A stretch of 64,000 nucleotides of DNA from Sporosarcina luteola. Its GTDB lineage: Bacteria > Bacillota > Bacilli > Bacillales_A > Planococcaceae. A program made the translations under genes and the position numbers. Below are positions 43,254 through 52,638 of the stretch, piece after piece; position 1 is the stretch's first letter; each line of letters starts with the position of its first letter. Where the stretch lies: NCBI GenBank assembly GCA_014204635.1, contig JACHLS010000012.1, positions 62,001 to 126,000 on the forward strand, written 5' to 3'. Below the pieces are notes generated by a model. The model made no database searches and had not been told where the DNA came from. It saw only the letters and a program-made list of their open reading frames with translations.

Positions 43254-45044
43254 ATGATTCATTTTGCAAAACCGACAGTTGAACAATTTTTCAGAACGTA
43301 CTCCATTACAAACTTTGCTGTCAGTAAAGATGAAAAACGTCTGATTTTCAATACGAATATGAACGGAAAGATGAATTTATGGGCCATGGATTTACCTGCA
43401 ACATATCCCTATTTATTTGCCCACACAGATGAATCATGTGCGTTCATTGAGGTTGACCCGGAAAATCGTTATGTATTAGCAGGATTCGACCGGGATGGGG
43501 ATGAAAACTATCAAATGTATGCGGTGCCTTTTGACGGTGGTTTGCCAGAGCCTTTTATTACAGGGGAGGCGAATGACAAGTTTTATTTAAGTCACGTGAG
43601 TGATGACGGAGAACGCGTCTATTATGTCACTTCAAAAGACAATCCTAACTTTCTGAACACACACATGCGCGATCTGAAAACCGGAAAAGATGTATTGTTG
43701 CATTTAGGAGATCAGGCTCCGACTCAGGTGGCTGCAATTTCAAAAGATGAGGAGAAACTTGTGTACACGAGCTCGTTTGCGAATACGTTTGTCACCGGTT
43801 TTGTTAAAGTCGGAGAGGAAACCATCTATTTGACTCCAGACCCTGAAAAAGTGCATGTAACAATCAACCCAGTTTTTGTGGACAATGACACTATATACTT
43901 CATCACAGATTATGACAGTGATTTTTCATATGTGGCCAAGTTCCACATTCCTTCTAAAACTTTTACGAAGGAATTGGAGATCAAAGAGGAAAGTGTGAGC
44001 TTGATCAAGTGGGTGAAAGAGGCCAATTCTTTCTATTTGACGACTTCCCATGGTGTTGTCGATAAGCTTTATAAATATGAAGCAGAATCCGGGGCGCTGC
44101 ATGCTTGTACATTGCCGGTTGATACGATTGAACAGTTGGAAATAGCCAAGTCAGGCTCCATTTATCTATTAGGCCGCAGTGCCACGGTTCCGTTAAATAT
44201 CTTCTATTCAATAGACGGAACGGAATGGAAGCAGTTGACGGATAACCGGGTCCTTGGCGTAAGTAAAGAACAGATGGTGGAACCAGAAGTGGTTACCTAC
44301 CCGTCTTACGATGGGCTTGAAATCGAGGCGCTGTTATTTAAGCCAAAAGCGGACCAGGATAATGGGTTTACAATCTTTTGGCCGCACGGCGGTCCGCAGT
44401 ACGCTGAAAGGAAAATGTTCCGTTCTATGTTCCAAAGTTTCTTAAACAGGGGATATTCCATCTTCGCACCTAACTTCAGGGGAAGCACTGGCTACGGCTC
44501 TGAATTTACTAAAATGGTAGAGCGGGACTGGGGTGAAGGTCCCCGTTTAGACTGTATTACGGGCATAGAATGGCTGATCGAAAACGGCCATACTGATCGG
44601 GAGCGCTTGTTCCTTGTTGGCGGCAGCTATGGCGGCTACATGGCCTTGTTGTTGCATGGAAGACATGCCGACTATTTCAAAGCCGTCGTCGATATCTTTG
44701 GTGTCTCTAACTTGTTCACCTTTGTTGAATCCGTTCCGCCTCATTGGAAACCGATGATGGACCGATGGATTGGAGACCCGGAACGCGATAAGGAACGTTT
44801 CATCAAAGATTCACCTGTCACCTATTTAGACGGTATGACAAAACCAATGCTCGTAATCCAAGGAGCGAAGGACCCACGTGTCGTGAAAGAAGAATCAGAT
44901 CAAATTGTAGCGAAGCTGGAAGCCCTCGGACGGGATGTGGAATATCTGGTACTCGATGACGAAGGACACGGCTTCTCGAAAAAAGAAAATGAAATAACCG
45001 TCTACAGCCGCATGCTGGACTTTCTAGACAAACATCAGAAATGA
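43254..45044 (+). CDS. S9 family prolyl oligopeptidase-type peptidase
   Basis: The 596-residue protein has an N-terminal beta-propeller-like half (about 1-330) and a C-terminal alpha/beta hydrolase domain with the catalytic triad: nucleophile serine in GGSYGGYM (about residues 461-468), aspartate in GAKDPRVV (about 542) and histidine in DEGHGFSK (about 575). It is probably a cytosolic acylaminoacyl- or dipeptidyl-peptidase-like enzyme; no signal peptide is present. ATG 43254 is chosen because AGGGGTGAT lies upstream. A terminator follows. Confidence 0.93.
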   Translation: MIHFAKPTVEQFFRTYSITNFAVSKDEKRLIFNTNMNGKMNLWAMDLPATYPYLFAHTDESCAFIEVDPENRYVLAGFDRDGDENYQMYAVPFDGGLPEPFITGEANDKFYLSHVSDDGERVYYVTSKDNPNFLNTHMRDLKTGKDVLLHLGDQAPTQVAAISKDEEKLVYTSSFANTFVTGFVKVGEETIYLTPDPEKVHVTINPVFVDNDTIYFITDYDSDFSYVAKFHIPSKTFTKELEIKEESVSLIKWVKEANSFYLTTSHGVVDKLYKYEAESGALHACTLPVDTIEQLEIAKSGSIYLLGRSATVPLNIFYSIDGTEWKQLTDNRVLGVSKEQMVEPEVVTYPSYDGLEIEALLFKPKADQDNGFTIFWPHGGPQYAERKMFRSMFQSFLNRGYSIFAPNFRGSTGYGSEFTKMVERDWGEGPRLDCITGIEWLIENGHTDRERLFLVGGSYGGYMALLLHGRHADYFKAVVDIFGVSNLFTFVESVPPHWKPMMDRWIGDPERDKERFIKDSPVTYLDGMTKPMLVIQGAKDPRVVKEESDQIVAKLEALGRDVEYLVLDDEGHGFSKKENEITVYSRMLDFLDKHQK

Positions 45045-45052
45045 TAATTTAG

Positions 45053-45089
45053 CAGCCTAGCCCTTCAAAGGAGGTCGCTAGGCTGATTT
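45053..45089 (+). terminator. Intrinsic terminator of the S9 peptidase gene
   Basis: CAGCCTAGC pairs with GCTAGGCTG around an inner CCTT/AAGG hairpin, just after the stop. Confidence 0.7.
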
Positions 45090-45124
45090 ATATGAAAGAA
45101 TCAGTTATTTTTTTGAAAAGATGC

Positions 45125-45330
45125 AGCGCTGTCGAATCCGTTTTGCTGCACGTGCCAAAATAGGCGAGGTGCAGCCAAATCCACAGTGCCGCGCGCCAAA
45201 AAGAGTTGTGTGACACCAAATCCGCTAGTCCGTGCACCATAAAGAAATGAGATGCCGCCAAATCCGAAGTGTAGCACGCCTAAAAGAGGTGCCATGCCGC
45301 CAAATCCACAGTGCCACACGCCAAAAAGAA
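45125..45330. repeat. 42-bp tandem repeat, about 4.5 copies
   Basis: The motif CCAAATCC occurs at 45175, 45216, 45258 and 45300, a spacing of 41-42 bp, and a CGAATCC version precedes them at about 45133. Each unit also contains GTGCCxCGCC-like and AAAAAGA sections. On the minus strand the period of 14 codons gives a frame rich in GFGG, but no ribosome binding site precedes it. The array lies between the terminators of two convergent transcription units. Confidence 0.85.
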
Positions 45331-45360
45331 AGCCTCCCGACTAAACTGACAAAAGCAAAC

Positions 45361-45392
45361 AAAAAACAGATGGGCTCTTTTACTCCCATCTG
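45361..45392 (-). terminator. Intrinsic terminator of the ypsA operon
   Basis: CAGATGGG pairs with CCCATCTG around a 10-base loop, followed by six T on the minus strand. Confidence 0.88.
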
Positions 45393-45397
45393 CCTCT

Positions 45398-45955
45398 TCA
45401 ATTCCAATCCTGCCGCTGCAAGTCTTCCGCCACTAATTGTAAATCGTCTGCCGTAATTGTAATTATTTCATAATTAATCTTCTCGGCATAGGCAACCGCC
45501 ATTTGCTTCATGAATTTCGGCGAACCTTCATTCTCTTCATCGTAAATCAATAGAAGCCCATCTGAATTCCGCAACAGGAACTTATCCTTTTCGATAAATT
45601 GCCAAGGTGCTTCATATGGACGTTTCGTTAAACTGACTGTGTAATCCGCATGAAGCATAAGATTTTCATACACCTCTTGTTTTGCCTCGTTCCAATTTTT
45701 CTCTTGGTCTTCAAAAGGAGTGATGACGGCCAATTGGAGGTCGGGGTAATCGAGCTGTAAATCGATGACCACTTCCGCAGCCCAAGTCTCAACGCCTGGC
45801 TGTCCACTGACGATCACCCATTCCAATCCTGTATCCAAAAGTGGTAGCAACCTATTTTCTATCGCTTTTTTAATGATGGGGATGCCAGGATGCTTGTCGT
45901 TGAAGATACCGAGTTCATGCGCTTTATAACCCGTAATGATCAGTCGTTTTAGCAT
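45398..45955 (-). CDS. ypsA: YpsA/DUF1273 SLOG family protein
   Basis: The 185-residue protein aligns along its length with B. subtilis YpsA: LIITGYKAHELGIF at the N-terminus, GLEWVIVSGQPGVETWAAEV (about residues 41-60), AVITPFEDQEKNWNE and SDGLLLIYDEENEGSPKFM near the end. SLOG proteins bind nucleotides or ADP-ribose derivatives; YpsA is reported to affect cell division in B. subtilis. In other Bacilli it lies next to gpsB; here it is last in an operon with acyl-CoA dehydrogenase- and diaminopropionate-lyase-type genes. ATG 45955 follows GAGGGGAAGTGA. Confidence 0.9.
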   Translation of the reverse strand: MLKRLIITGYKAHELGIFNDKHPGIPIIKKAIENRLLPLLDTGLEWVIVSGQPGVETWAAEVVIDLQLDYPDLQLAVITPFEDQEKNWNEAKQEVYENLMLHADYTVSLTKRPYEAPWQFIEKDKFLLRNSDGLLLIYDEENEGSPKFMKQMAVAYAEKINYEIITITADDLQLVAEDLQRQDWN

Positions 45956-45959
45956 CAGG

Positions 45960-47120
45960 TCACTTCCCCTCGGCTGCTTTGATGGCATTCGCAGCAAGCT
46001 TGGAAATGACCATGTCATCCATCGGCGGGTTATGCAGGCCAGCTCTGACGTCCCGGTAATATCGCTGGAGCGGGCAGGACATTTCTAAGCTTTTAGCACC
46101 AACGATGCGCATTGCCTGATCAACAATCCTGATGGCCGCATTTGTCACAGTCTGTTTCGCCACCCCCAATTCCTGTTGCAGCAAGGGCCTCCGGGCAAGA
46201 TCATCATAAGCTTCGGCAACGCTATATAAAACATGACGGGCTTTACTCAATTCCAAGTCCATGTGTCCGATAGCCGATTGGACATTCGGTAAAGTGGCAA
46301 TGGTTCCTTGAATGCTGTTTGGTGAGTAATGGATAGCAAAATTGACAGCATAGTCACGGGCGGCTTGTGCAATACCCAGATAGCACGCAGGGATATGTAA
46401 AAGCCATCCATTCACCTTTTCTGAGCGGGGTGCTGAGCTGAACTCAACAAGACGTTCGGCCGGCACATATACTTGCTGCAACACCAAATCGTGGCTTTCC
46501 GTTGCCCGCATCCCGACCATATCCCATGTTTGATCGATCGATACGCCTTCATCGGTCCGTTTGATTAAAAAAGTGCCTAAGCCTTTTCTTTCTTCAATCC
46601 AAGCAGTAACAAGAAAATGGGTTAATACCGGAGACATGGATGTAAAGGTCTTCCGGCCGGTAATTCTCCAACCCTCTTCTACTAGAACAGCCTCTGTTTG
46701 AGGCCGGCCGCCCCGAACTGGGCTGCCAGTTTGCGCTTCGCTGGCAGCCCGGTTCACTAACGCACCATTTTGTATATCAATTGCGAATTGATCTAATTGA
46801 TTTTGTGTCCATGTCCGTTTCTCGAACAAATCACCGATGACCCCTTGATGCCAACCAATCGATAGGGCAGTCGCTCCATCGTATGAGGCGAGTGTCTCTT
46901 GAAACAAAATCAAATCAGAAACGGTCATGCCACTCCCGCCGAGTTCTTTTGGCAATCCCAGTTGGGTGTAGCCCATTTCAACGAGTGTTTGGATCGTTTT
47001 CCGGGGGAATCGAGAAAGTCGGTCATTCTCGTCTGCAGCCCTTTGGATGGAATCCTGCAACTTAGTGAGTTTTGTTACCCATTCTCGTTGCAGTTCCGAT
47101 TTTATGAAAAGCTCTTTCAT
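45960..47120 (-). CDS. Acyl-CoA dehydrogenase family flavoprotein
   Basis: The 386-residue protein has the acyl-CoA dehydrogenase fold: an N-terminal helical domain with LGLPKELGGSGMTVSDL, a central beta domain with ASEAQTGSPVRGG and WRITGRKTFTSMSP, and a C-terminal helical domain with ALGVAKQ/RIVGAKSLEMSCPLQRYYRDVRAG. The last block is like the FAD-binding region of DszC/monooxygenase-type relatives as well as true dehydrogenases, so oxidation of an acyl-CoA is not certain. The ribosome binding site is weak (GGATG). Its stop is only 4 bases from ypsA, and it lies 28 bases after the lyase gene. Confidence 0.88.
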   Translation of the reverse strand: MKELFIKSELQREWVTKLTKLQDSIQRAADENDRLSRFPRKTIQTLVEMGYTQLGLPKELGGSGMTVSDLILFQETLASYDGATALSIGWHQGVIGDLFEKRTWTQNQLDQFAIDIQNGALVNRAASEAQTGSPVRGGRPQTEAVLVEEGWRITGRKTFTSMSPVLTHFLVTAWIEERKGLGTFLIKRTDEGVSIDQTWDMVGMRATESHDLVLQQVYVPAERLVEFSSAPRSEKVNGWLLHIPACYLGIAQAARDYAVNFAIHYSPNSIQGTIATLPNVQSAIGHMDLELSKARHVLYSVAEAYDDLARRPLLQQELGVAKQTVTNAAIRIVDQAMRIVGAKSLEMSCPLQRYYRDVRAGLHNPPMDDMVISKLAANAIKAAEGK

Positions 47121-47148
47121 GTTTGACAACACATCCAATCAAAAACAG

Positions 47149-48390
47149 TCATTTAATGATCTCTGAGTAAGCAGGTAAATTGGAATAGTAACCTTTCCAG
47201 ACGATATCACGATAGAAAGAAGGATCAGTATCTCCTTCTGTACTGATACAAAGAACTCGTGATTGCTCATCGATAGATAAGGCTTTACATATTTCCTCTC
47301 CTTCTTCAGTTGTTCGTAAATAGTATAGCAAGCCAATCGGAATAGAACCAGATTCGCCTGAAATGATCCGATCATCATCGCCAATCGGATTGCCCAACAC
47401 TCTTGACCCTAAGGCGGAAAGTGAGTCGGCACATGAGAAGGAAGCATCGGCCAAATTCTTGAGCAAACGATAGGCATACGGATTCGGAACACCGCAAGAC
47501 AGCCCCGCCATGATCGTGGCTAGATCCCCATTCACCTGTTCCATATGACCGTCATGCGTGGTAAAGGAACGGAAAAAGCAATCGGCGGCGCCCGGTTCGA
47601 CTAGTATAATACGAGGGGAATGGTCTGGAAACATATTCGTGAAATAAGCTGCCAACGAAGCAGCAAAAGAACCGACGCCTGCTTGTAAAATAATATGAGT
47701 CGGCAGTTCCATCTGTTCCTTCTGAAATTGTTCAATCAGTTCAGAAGCAATTACACTATATCCTTGCATGATCCAAAGTGGAATCTCTTCATATCCATCC
47801 CAACTTGTATCTTGAATTAGTATCCAATTATTCTCTTTTGCCATTTCGGCACACATGCGAACGGTTTCGTCATAGTTCACTTCGGTTATCTGGACTTCTG
47901 CTCCTTCCTCTCGAATGGCTTCTGATCTTATGAAGGAGGAACCTTTCGGCATGAAGATTTTGCACTTGTGCCCAAGTTCGCTTGCCGCCCACGCAACACC
48001 TCTCCCATGGTTGCCATCTGTGGCTGAAACAAACGTCATTTCACCAAGTTTCTTCCGTGCTTCTGGTTCAAGCAGTTGAGAGAAAGAAAGGGAAGAAAAA
48101 TCGAGCCCAGCGCGTTCAGCAACGACCCGACCCATTGCATAGAGGCCGCCAACTCCTTTGAAAGCGTTCAAACCAAATCGCAACGACTCATCTTTGATAA
48201 TCAAATTATGAATATTTAGATGAGCAGCGAGCTGTTTCAAAGAATGGTACGGTGTCTCTTGATAGGCTGGATGGCTTTGCAGAAAATCTCTGATCCGATC
48301 AACAGTTTGAGGTTGGAAAGGGGAAGGATTGAGATCAGCTGGACATTTGGAATGAAATCGATTTAAGGTCCATCGTAGTTGTTTGGCCAT
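47149..48390 (-). CDS. dpaL: Diaminopropionate ammonia-lyase
   Basis: The 413-residue PLP enzyme matches diaminopropionate ammonia-lyase, which splits 2,3-diaminopropionate (and often D-serine) into pyruvate and ammonia. The PLP lysine lies in LNAFKGVGG (Lys78). Other landmarks are SATDGNHGRGVAWAASELG (substrate/phosphate region), ILQAGVGSFAASLAAY and the C-terminal GDDDRIISGESGSIPIGLL. ATG 48390 is preferred because AAAGGAGG lies 8 bases upstream. First gene of a three-gene minus-strand operon. Confidence 0.92.
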   Translation of the reverse strand: MAKQLRWTLNRFHSKCPADLNPSPFQPQTVDRIRDFLQSHPAYQETPYHSLKQLAAHLNIHNLIIKDESLRFGLNAFKGVGGLYAMGRVVAERAGLDFSSLSFSQLLEPEARKKLGEMTFVSATDGNHGRGVAWAASELGHKCKIFMPKGSSFIRSEAIREEGAEVQITEVNYDETVRMCAEMAKENNWILIQDTSWDGYEEIPLWIMQGYSVIASELIEQFQKEQMELPTHIILQAGVGSFAASLAAYFTNMFPDHSPRIILVEPGAADCFFRSFTTHDGHMEQVNGDLATIMAGLSCGVPNPYAYRLLKNLADASFSCADSLSALGSRVLGNPIGDDDRIISGESGSIPIGLLYYLRTTEEGEEICKALSIDEQSRVLCISTEGDTDPSFYRDIVWKGYYSNLPAYSEIIK

Positions 48391-48664
48391 TACCATGACC
48401 TCCTTTACTATCAGTCTTATTTTACAATATTAACTTGATAATTCAAAACATTTCTATTTAGACAATGGCTATCATAGATTACGTCCTCTATACTGTAGTT
48501 AGGAACAGAGTATGGAGTACTCTCAACATGAGTAAAAGACCGTTTGTCTACTATTCTCCATACCCATTATCAGATTTGGCATGCATCTGTAACCGTAACA
48601 AGTCAGAATAAGTGTGGCATTCAAATCTATAAGAAGGAAAAGAGGAAAGAAAGGATGGGATGAA

Positions 48665-49204
48665 ATGTTATCCAGAGAACAGACCGTTTTCGTACTTGTC
48701 GATGTTCAAGGAAAATTATCAGAAATAGTACATGATAGTGAAACGCTGTTAGACAACCTGTCTAAACTGCTTCAAGCACTAAAAAAATTGGATATACCGA
48801 TTCTTTGGTTAGAGCAGTATCCTGAAGGACTAGGTCCGACAAATACAAGAATTTCAGTCCATTTACAAGATGTTGAGCCGATCACTAAGATCACTTTCAG
48901 TGGTTGTAAAAATGAAGCCTTTATGTCGGCTTTGAAAAAAACTGAGAGAAAACAAGTGTTGATCGGTGGAATCGAAACGCATATTTGTGTCTATCAAACT
49001 GCAGTCGAACTGGCAGCAATGGGGTATGAGGTCCAAGTAGTCGAGGATGCTGTTTCTTCTAGAAAATTAGAGAATAAGGAATTGGGGCTCAGGAAAATGG
49101 AACGCCTTGGAGTCGACAGAACATCTGTAGAGACGGCCCTCTATGAGTTGCTTGAACGCGCAGATATACCTGAATTTAAAGAGCTTTTGCGAATTCTCAA
49201 GTAA
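48665..49204 (+). CDS. Isochorismatase-family cysteine hydrolase (YcaC-like)
   Basis: The 179-residue protein has the isochorismatase-like hydrolase signature: FVLVDVQGKL with the catalytic aspartate near residue 13, WLEQYPEGLGPT, a lysine in EPITKITFSG near residue 76, and the GGIETHICVYQTAVELAAMGY block (residues near 106-126) that includes the catalytic cysteine. Members act on amides or remain uncharacterised. ATG 48665 follows AAAGGATGG. A bidirectional terminator separates it from the convergent MFS gene. Confidence 0.9.
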   Translation: MLSREQTVFVLVDVQGKLSEIVHDSETLLDNLSKLLQALKKLDIPILWLEQYPEGLGPTNTRISVHLQDVEPITKITFSGCKNEAFMSALKKTERKQVLIGGIETHICVYQTAVELAAMGYEVQVVEDAVSSRKLENKELGLRKMERLGVDRTSVETALYELLERADIPEFKELLRILK

Positions 49205-49230
49205 AAAGGCATCCAATTGGATGCCTTTTT
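49203..49230. terminator. Bidirectional terminator
   Basis: AAAAAGGCATCC and GGATGCCTTTTT form a perfect 12-bp hairpin with an AATT loop, serving the isochorismatase gene (+) and the MFS gene (-). Confidence 0.95.
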
Positions 49231-50443
49231 ACTTGAGTTGACGGAATGGATGATGAAACAAACGCAAAAACAGCAAAATGAAAATACACATGGAACATAC
49301 AAACAAGATACGGACGGAGAACCATTCAGCCCATAGGCCCGATATGAACAAACCAACCGGCAGCGTTAATTTCATCAGCATCGAAGATGTTCCCGCCACT
49401 CTGCCAAGCAGATGGTTCGGTGTGAATTCCTGCCGAATTGTAAAATAGACAATATTGGAGAGGGTCGTAGAAAAAGTGCGGATCGCGAGCGCAATTCCGA
49501 TCATCCACCAAGTAGGCGTGAAAATGAGAAGAGCCATCGCCAAAATATCAAACAGCAAGGAGTACGTATAAATAGTTCCCCTTCCGAAACGCTTGCGAAG
49601 TTTCCCAACGACACTCGCTCCAATGATTCCGCCAATCGCTGAAATTGTAAACATAAAACCGATTTCTTCCGAATTGGCACCTAACACATCTGTTGCAAAA
49701 AAAACAAGCACTCCGATGACAAGACTTGAGGCAAAATTGCTAAACAGGACTGTCACGGTCGGGGTTAATAATGTTTGATTGTGGAGCAGCTCATCAATTC
49801 CTTCTTTCATATCTTTCCAAAGTGAAGCGGACCCATTTGTCTCTCTACCCCTTGGAGGAACTTGAAGAAATTGCACGAATACAAACAAAAGGAACAGACA
49901 GCCAAAATAAATCGTCAATGTAGATTCATAAGAAAAAGCGGCAATTAACATGCCGGCAATTCCAGGGCCGATCATTCGAATGAGCGTATCAACCAGCGAC
50001 AGTTTTGCGTTGGCTGATGTTAACTGTTCTTTGGAGATCAATTGAGGCAGGACGGAATGGTTTGCATTGCCGAATGTGTAGCCGGCAGATGACAAGACAA
50101 AACCGATTATGTATAAATGCCATATTTCAAGTTGCTTTGTCATAAGTAATACGAGAATGGCGGCCATGGAAAGGACTTGTATGAAACTAGTCCACATCAT
50201 CATACGCTTTCGATTCAACCGATCAACGAGTACACCTGCGAGCATTCCTAAGAAGATATTTGGAAAAAATTCAATGGCGCGCATCATACTCATTGCCAGC
50301 GCCGATTGGCTCAAGTCGTAAATGAGCAAAGGAATGGCGATGCTGTACATCTGCATTCCAAAACTTGATAAAGTAGAACCTCCCCAAAGTAAGAGAAAGT
50401 TTCGATTTCTCCATAATGTACGCTCTTCGTTAACGTGTTTCAC
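49229..50443 (-). CDS. MFS transporter
   Basis: The 404-residue protein is a major facilitator with about 12 transmembrane helices. The loop between helices 2 and 3 reads GVLVDRLNRKRMMMW, matching the MFS motif A pattern, and a second related loop GKLRKRFGRG links helices 8 and 9. Sequence style fits drug- or sugar-efflux transporters of Bacillales. I use GTG 50443 because AAAGGAG lies 9 bases upstream; the frame runs further up without a site. It diverges from an SgrR-type regulator, which probably controls it. Confidence 0.9.
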   Translation of the reverse strand: MKHVNEERTLWRNRNFLLLWGGSTLSSFGMQMYSIAIPLLIYDLSQSALAMSMMRAIEFFPNIFLGMLAGVLVDRLNRKRMMMWTSFIQVLSMAAILVLLMTKQLEIWHLYIIGFVLSSAGYTFGNANHSVLPQLISKEQLTSANAKLSLVDTLIRMIGPGIAGMLIAAFSYESTLTIYFGCLFLLFVFVQFLQVPPRGRETNGSASLWKDMKEGIDELLHNQTLLTPTVTVLFSNFASSLVIGVLVFFATDVLGANSEEIGFMFTISAIGGIIGASVVGKLRKRFGRGTIYTYSLLFDILAMALLIFTPTWWMIGIALAIRTFSTTLSNIVYFTIRQEFTPNHLLGRVAGTSSMLMKLTLPVGLFISGLWAEWFSVRILFVCSMCIFILLFLRLFHHPFRQLK

Positions 50444-50551
50444 CTTGTAACGCTCCTTTCTATTGCTCATGAAGAAGTATAGAATAGAAAAAGGTGAACG
50501 AAAAGTGATCCTTTCAAAAATGAGAGTTCACCTTTATTGGGAGGCAATAAC

Positions 50552-52300
50552 TTGAGGTATGTTGAACACCTGCTGACGTTAGACAATCATTTTACAGTCG
50601 GATGTCCTGCAGAAACTACAGTAGCCTTATTGGCGGAGATGTTGAATTGCTCCGAGCGACATGTGAAGAATATTATGAATGCGCTGCATGATGAACAAGT
50701 TTTACATTGGGCAACAGAGAGGGGGAGAGGAAAGAAACCACGCTTGACACTATTGTTGTCAAAAGATGACGTTTTGATCGCAGAAGCTAGACGTATGGTG
50801 GAAGCAGACCGTTTCCGGGAAGCTTTTTCGGTAGCTGGAAGGATGAGCCAACCTGGCAAGGACGAGTTTCACAAATGGTTTACCAATTCCCTCGGCATAA
50901 GCCAGAAGAGAGAAAAGAATGAAGAACTGGATACGTTGCGGTATTCTTTTTACGAGACCCAACTCATTATGGATCCGATGTTGATTAAATCACGACATGA
51001 CGCCCATATGGTACAACAGATCTTTGATCGATTATTAGAATATGATGCAGAAACGGGAAAGCTATTGCCCCGGATTGCTCATCATTGGGAAACGACCGAC
51101 GGCAAGAGATGGACTTTTTATCTACATAAAGGCATTTACTTTCATCATGGAAGAAGACTGACAAGCGATGATGTACGGAACACTTTCGAACGGCTGCAAA
51201 ATGAAGGCGGATTGTTCCCGGAAATACGTAATATGACCGTCTGCCATGAGACGGTCATCCAATTCGACTTGAAATGGGTAGATTACTTATTTCCAAGAAG
51301 TTTAGCGACAGAAAGAGCCTCCATCATTCCGATTGAGAAAGTAAAAGAAGGTGACTTCCGACAAGTTCCCGTAGGCAGTGGTCCTTACCTATTGGCATAT
51401 AACAACGAAAATATGATTCAGCTCCATGTGAATCCTTCTCATTTTTCCACCAGGCCATGGCTGGATCGAATTGAAATTATTAAGACGACTGCAGAGTTCG
51501 AGAGAAGGCAGAGCCATCCGTTTTTACTGAATCAACTCGATTCGACATGGAAACAAGTGAAGCAAAACGAAGAAGGAGCCTCTTTCGTGGTTTTCAATAG
51601 TGTGAAAGATGGTCTGTTTCAGGAGAAAGATATGCGCAAACAAGTCCTTGAAAGATTAAGTCCTGAACATATCCGGAATGAAAGGCGTAATACTGAATTC
51701 CGGGCGACCAGCTTTATCACGAAGCGTTCCATTGCGAACCAGAGGGATTCGATAAACGAAGTGGACGAACAGCACTTTGATGGAATGCATGTAAAAATTG
51801 CCGTGCAGCAAATCCGCCCGGGTGTCAATCACGAAAAAGCGGCGAAGCAGTTGCAGGCACAACTTCAAGATATCGGTATTTCTGCTCAGCTCGATTTGAT
51901 TGATGCATCCACAATGGGAAGCGAATTTTGCATTTCCACGTATGATCTATTTGTGGGGGGGATTGCTTTAGGAAAGGATCATTTGATATCGCTCATGCGA
52001 GTCGTACAATCGGCTGCATTTCCGATTTACCCGGCCATGCCAAAACATATTCGTGAAAAGATAGACGAAAAAGTAAAGGTAATCAGGTGTTCAAGAGAAG
52101 ATCCATTTCGCTGGAATGCCTATTTTGAAATCGAGGAGCTGCTAAGCTCGGAATATGCTATTCTATTTCTAAGTCATCGGTTTCACTCTGTATACGAGCC
52201 AGAGAATAGTGCGTTTGAAAACATTAAACTGAACAGTAATGGTCGTGTGGATTATCGGAATGTATGGAAAAAGTGGAGTGGAGAAGAAGGTCAGCGATGA
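50552..52300 (+). CDS. SgrR-family transcriptional regulator with solute-binding domain
   Basis: The 582-residue protein combines an N-terminal winged-helix DNA-binding domain (about 1-105, with ALLAEMLNCSERHVKNIMNAL as a likely recognition region) and a C-terminal family 5 solute-binding domain (LIMDPMLIKSRHDAHMVQQI, GRRLTSDDVRNTFERL, VGSGPYLL). This layout is that of SgrR, which in E. coli senses sugar-phosphate stress and activates sgrS and the efflux gene setA. Its divergent neighbour is an MFS transporter. Start: TTG 50552 after GGGAGG. The 3' end overlaps a minus-strand gene by 10 bases. Confidence 0.9.
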   Translation: MRYVEHLLTLDNHFTVGCPAETTVALLAEMLNCSERHVKNIMNALHDEQVLHWATERGRGKKPRLTLLLSKDDVLIAEARRMVEADRFREAFSVAGRMSQPGKDEFHKWFTNSLGISQKREKNEELDTLRYSFYETQLIMDPMLIKSRHDAHMVQQIFDRLLEYDAETGKLLPRIAHHWETTDGKRWTFYLHKGIYFHHGRRLTSDDVRNTFERLQNEGGLFPEIRNMTVCHETVIQFDLKWVDYLFPRSLATERASIIPIEKVKEGDFRQVPVGSGPYLLAYNNENMIQLHVNPSHFSTRPWLDRIEIIKTTAEFERRQSHPFLLNQLDSTWKQVKQNEEGASFVVFNSVKDGLFQEKDMRKQVLERLSPEHIRNERRNTEFRATSFITKRSIANQRDSINEVDEQHFDGMHVKIAVQQIRPGVNHEKAAKQLQAQLQDIGISAQLDLIDASTMGSEFCISTYDLFVGGIALGKDHLISLMRVVQSAAFPIYPAMPKHIREKIDEKVKVIRCSREDPFRWNAYFEIEELLSSEYAILFLSHRFHSVYEPENSAFENIKLNSNGRVDYRNVWKKWSGEEGQR

Positions 52301-52638
52301 ATAACGTGGATTTCGACGTGGAATGGGTAAAACCCATTTTCATTAGAAACACGGTCGACAATTTGCTGAATGTCGTGTAAGACTTTATCATCGTAGATGT
52401 CAATGTCATACATAGATAGAGTGATCACCTGTTTTTCTTCTGAAATCAATTGATAGCCTGCACTTTCATGTAAATCGTAGCCTTGCTTTTGGAGTTCCTT
52501 AAATACCAGATTCGAAAAATCCAATTCAATAATTTGATCCATCATGTTGGCTTCACTATATTCAACCGGTATATCAACATTTGATTCGCGACTCTCATTG
52601 GTATGAGCCCGGTTCGATACGACATAGCTAATCAACAC
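52291..52638 (-). CDS. Hypothetical protein, possible membrane-anchored
   Basis: The 115-residue frame begins at TTG 52638, MLISYVVSNRAHTNES, and has no family I recognise; the C-terminal part alternates charged strands and helices. The frame is open upstream to about 52695 and there encodes a basic, hydrophobic segment (IRKAVLLCASLSILIVL) preceded by AAGGAGAG, suggesting a longer N-terminal membrane anchor. No standard start codon fits that position, so the true start is unclear. It overlaps the end of the SgrR-type gene. Confidence 0.6.
   Translation of the reverse strand: MLISYVVSNRAHTNESRESNVDIPVEYSEANMMDQIIELDFSNLVFKELQKQGYDLHESAGYQLISEEKQVITLSMYDIDIYDDKVLHDIQQIVDRVSNENGFYPFHVEIHVIHR

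Noticed and set aside
45101..45319. Minus-strand 72-codon frame rich in Gly-Phe-Gly
   Set aside because: It is the translation of the 42-bp repeat and has no ribosome binding site.
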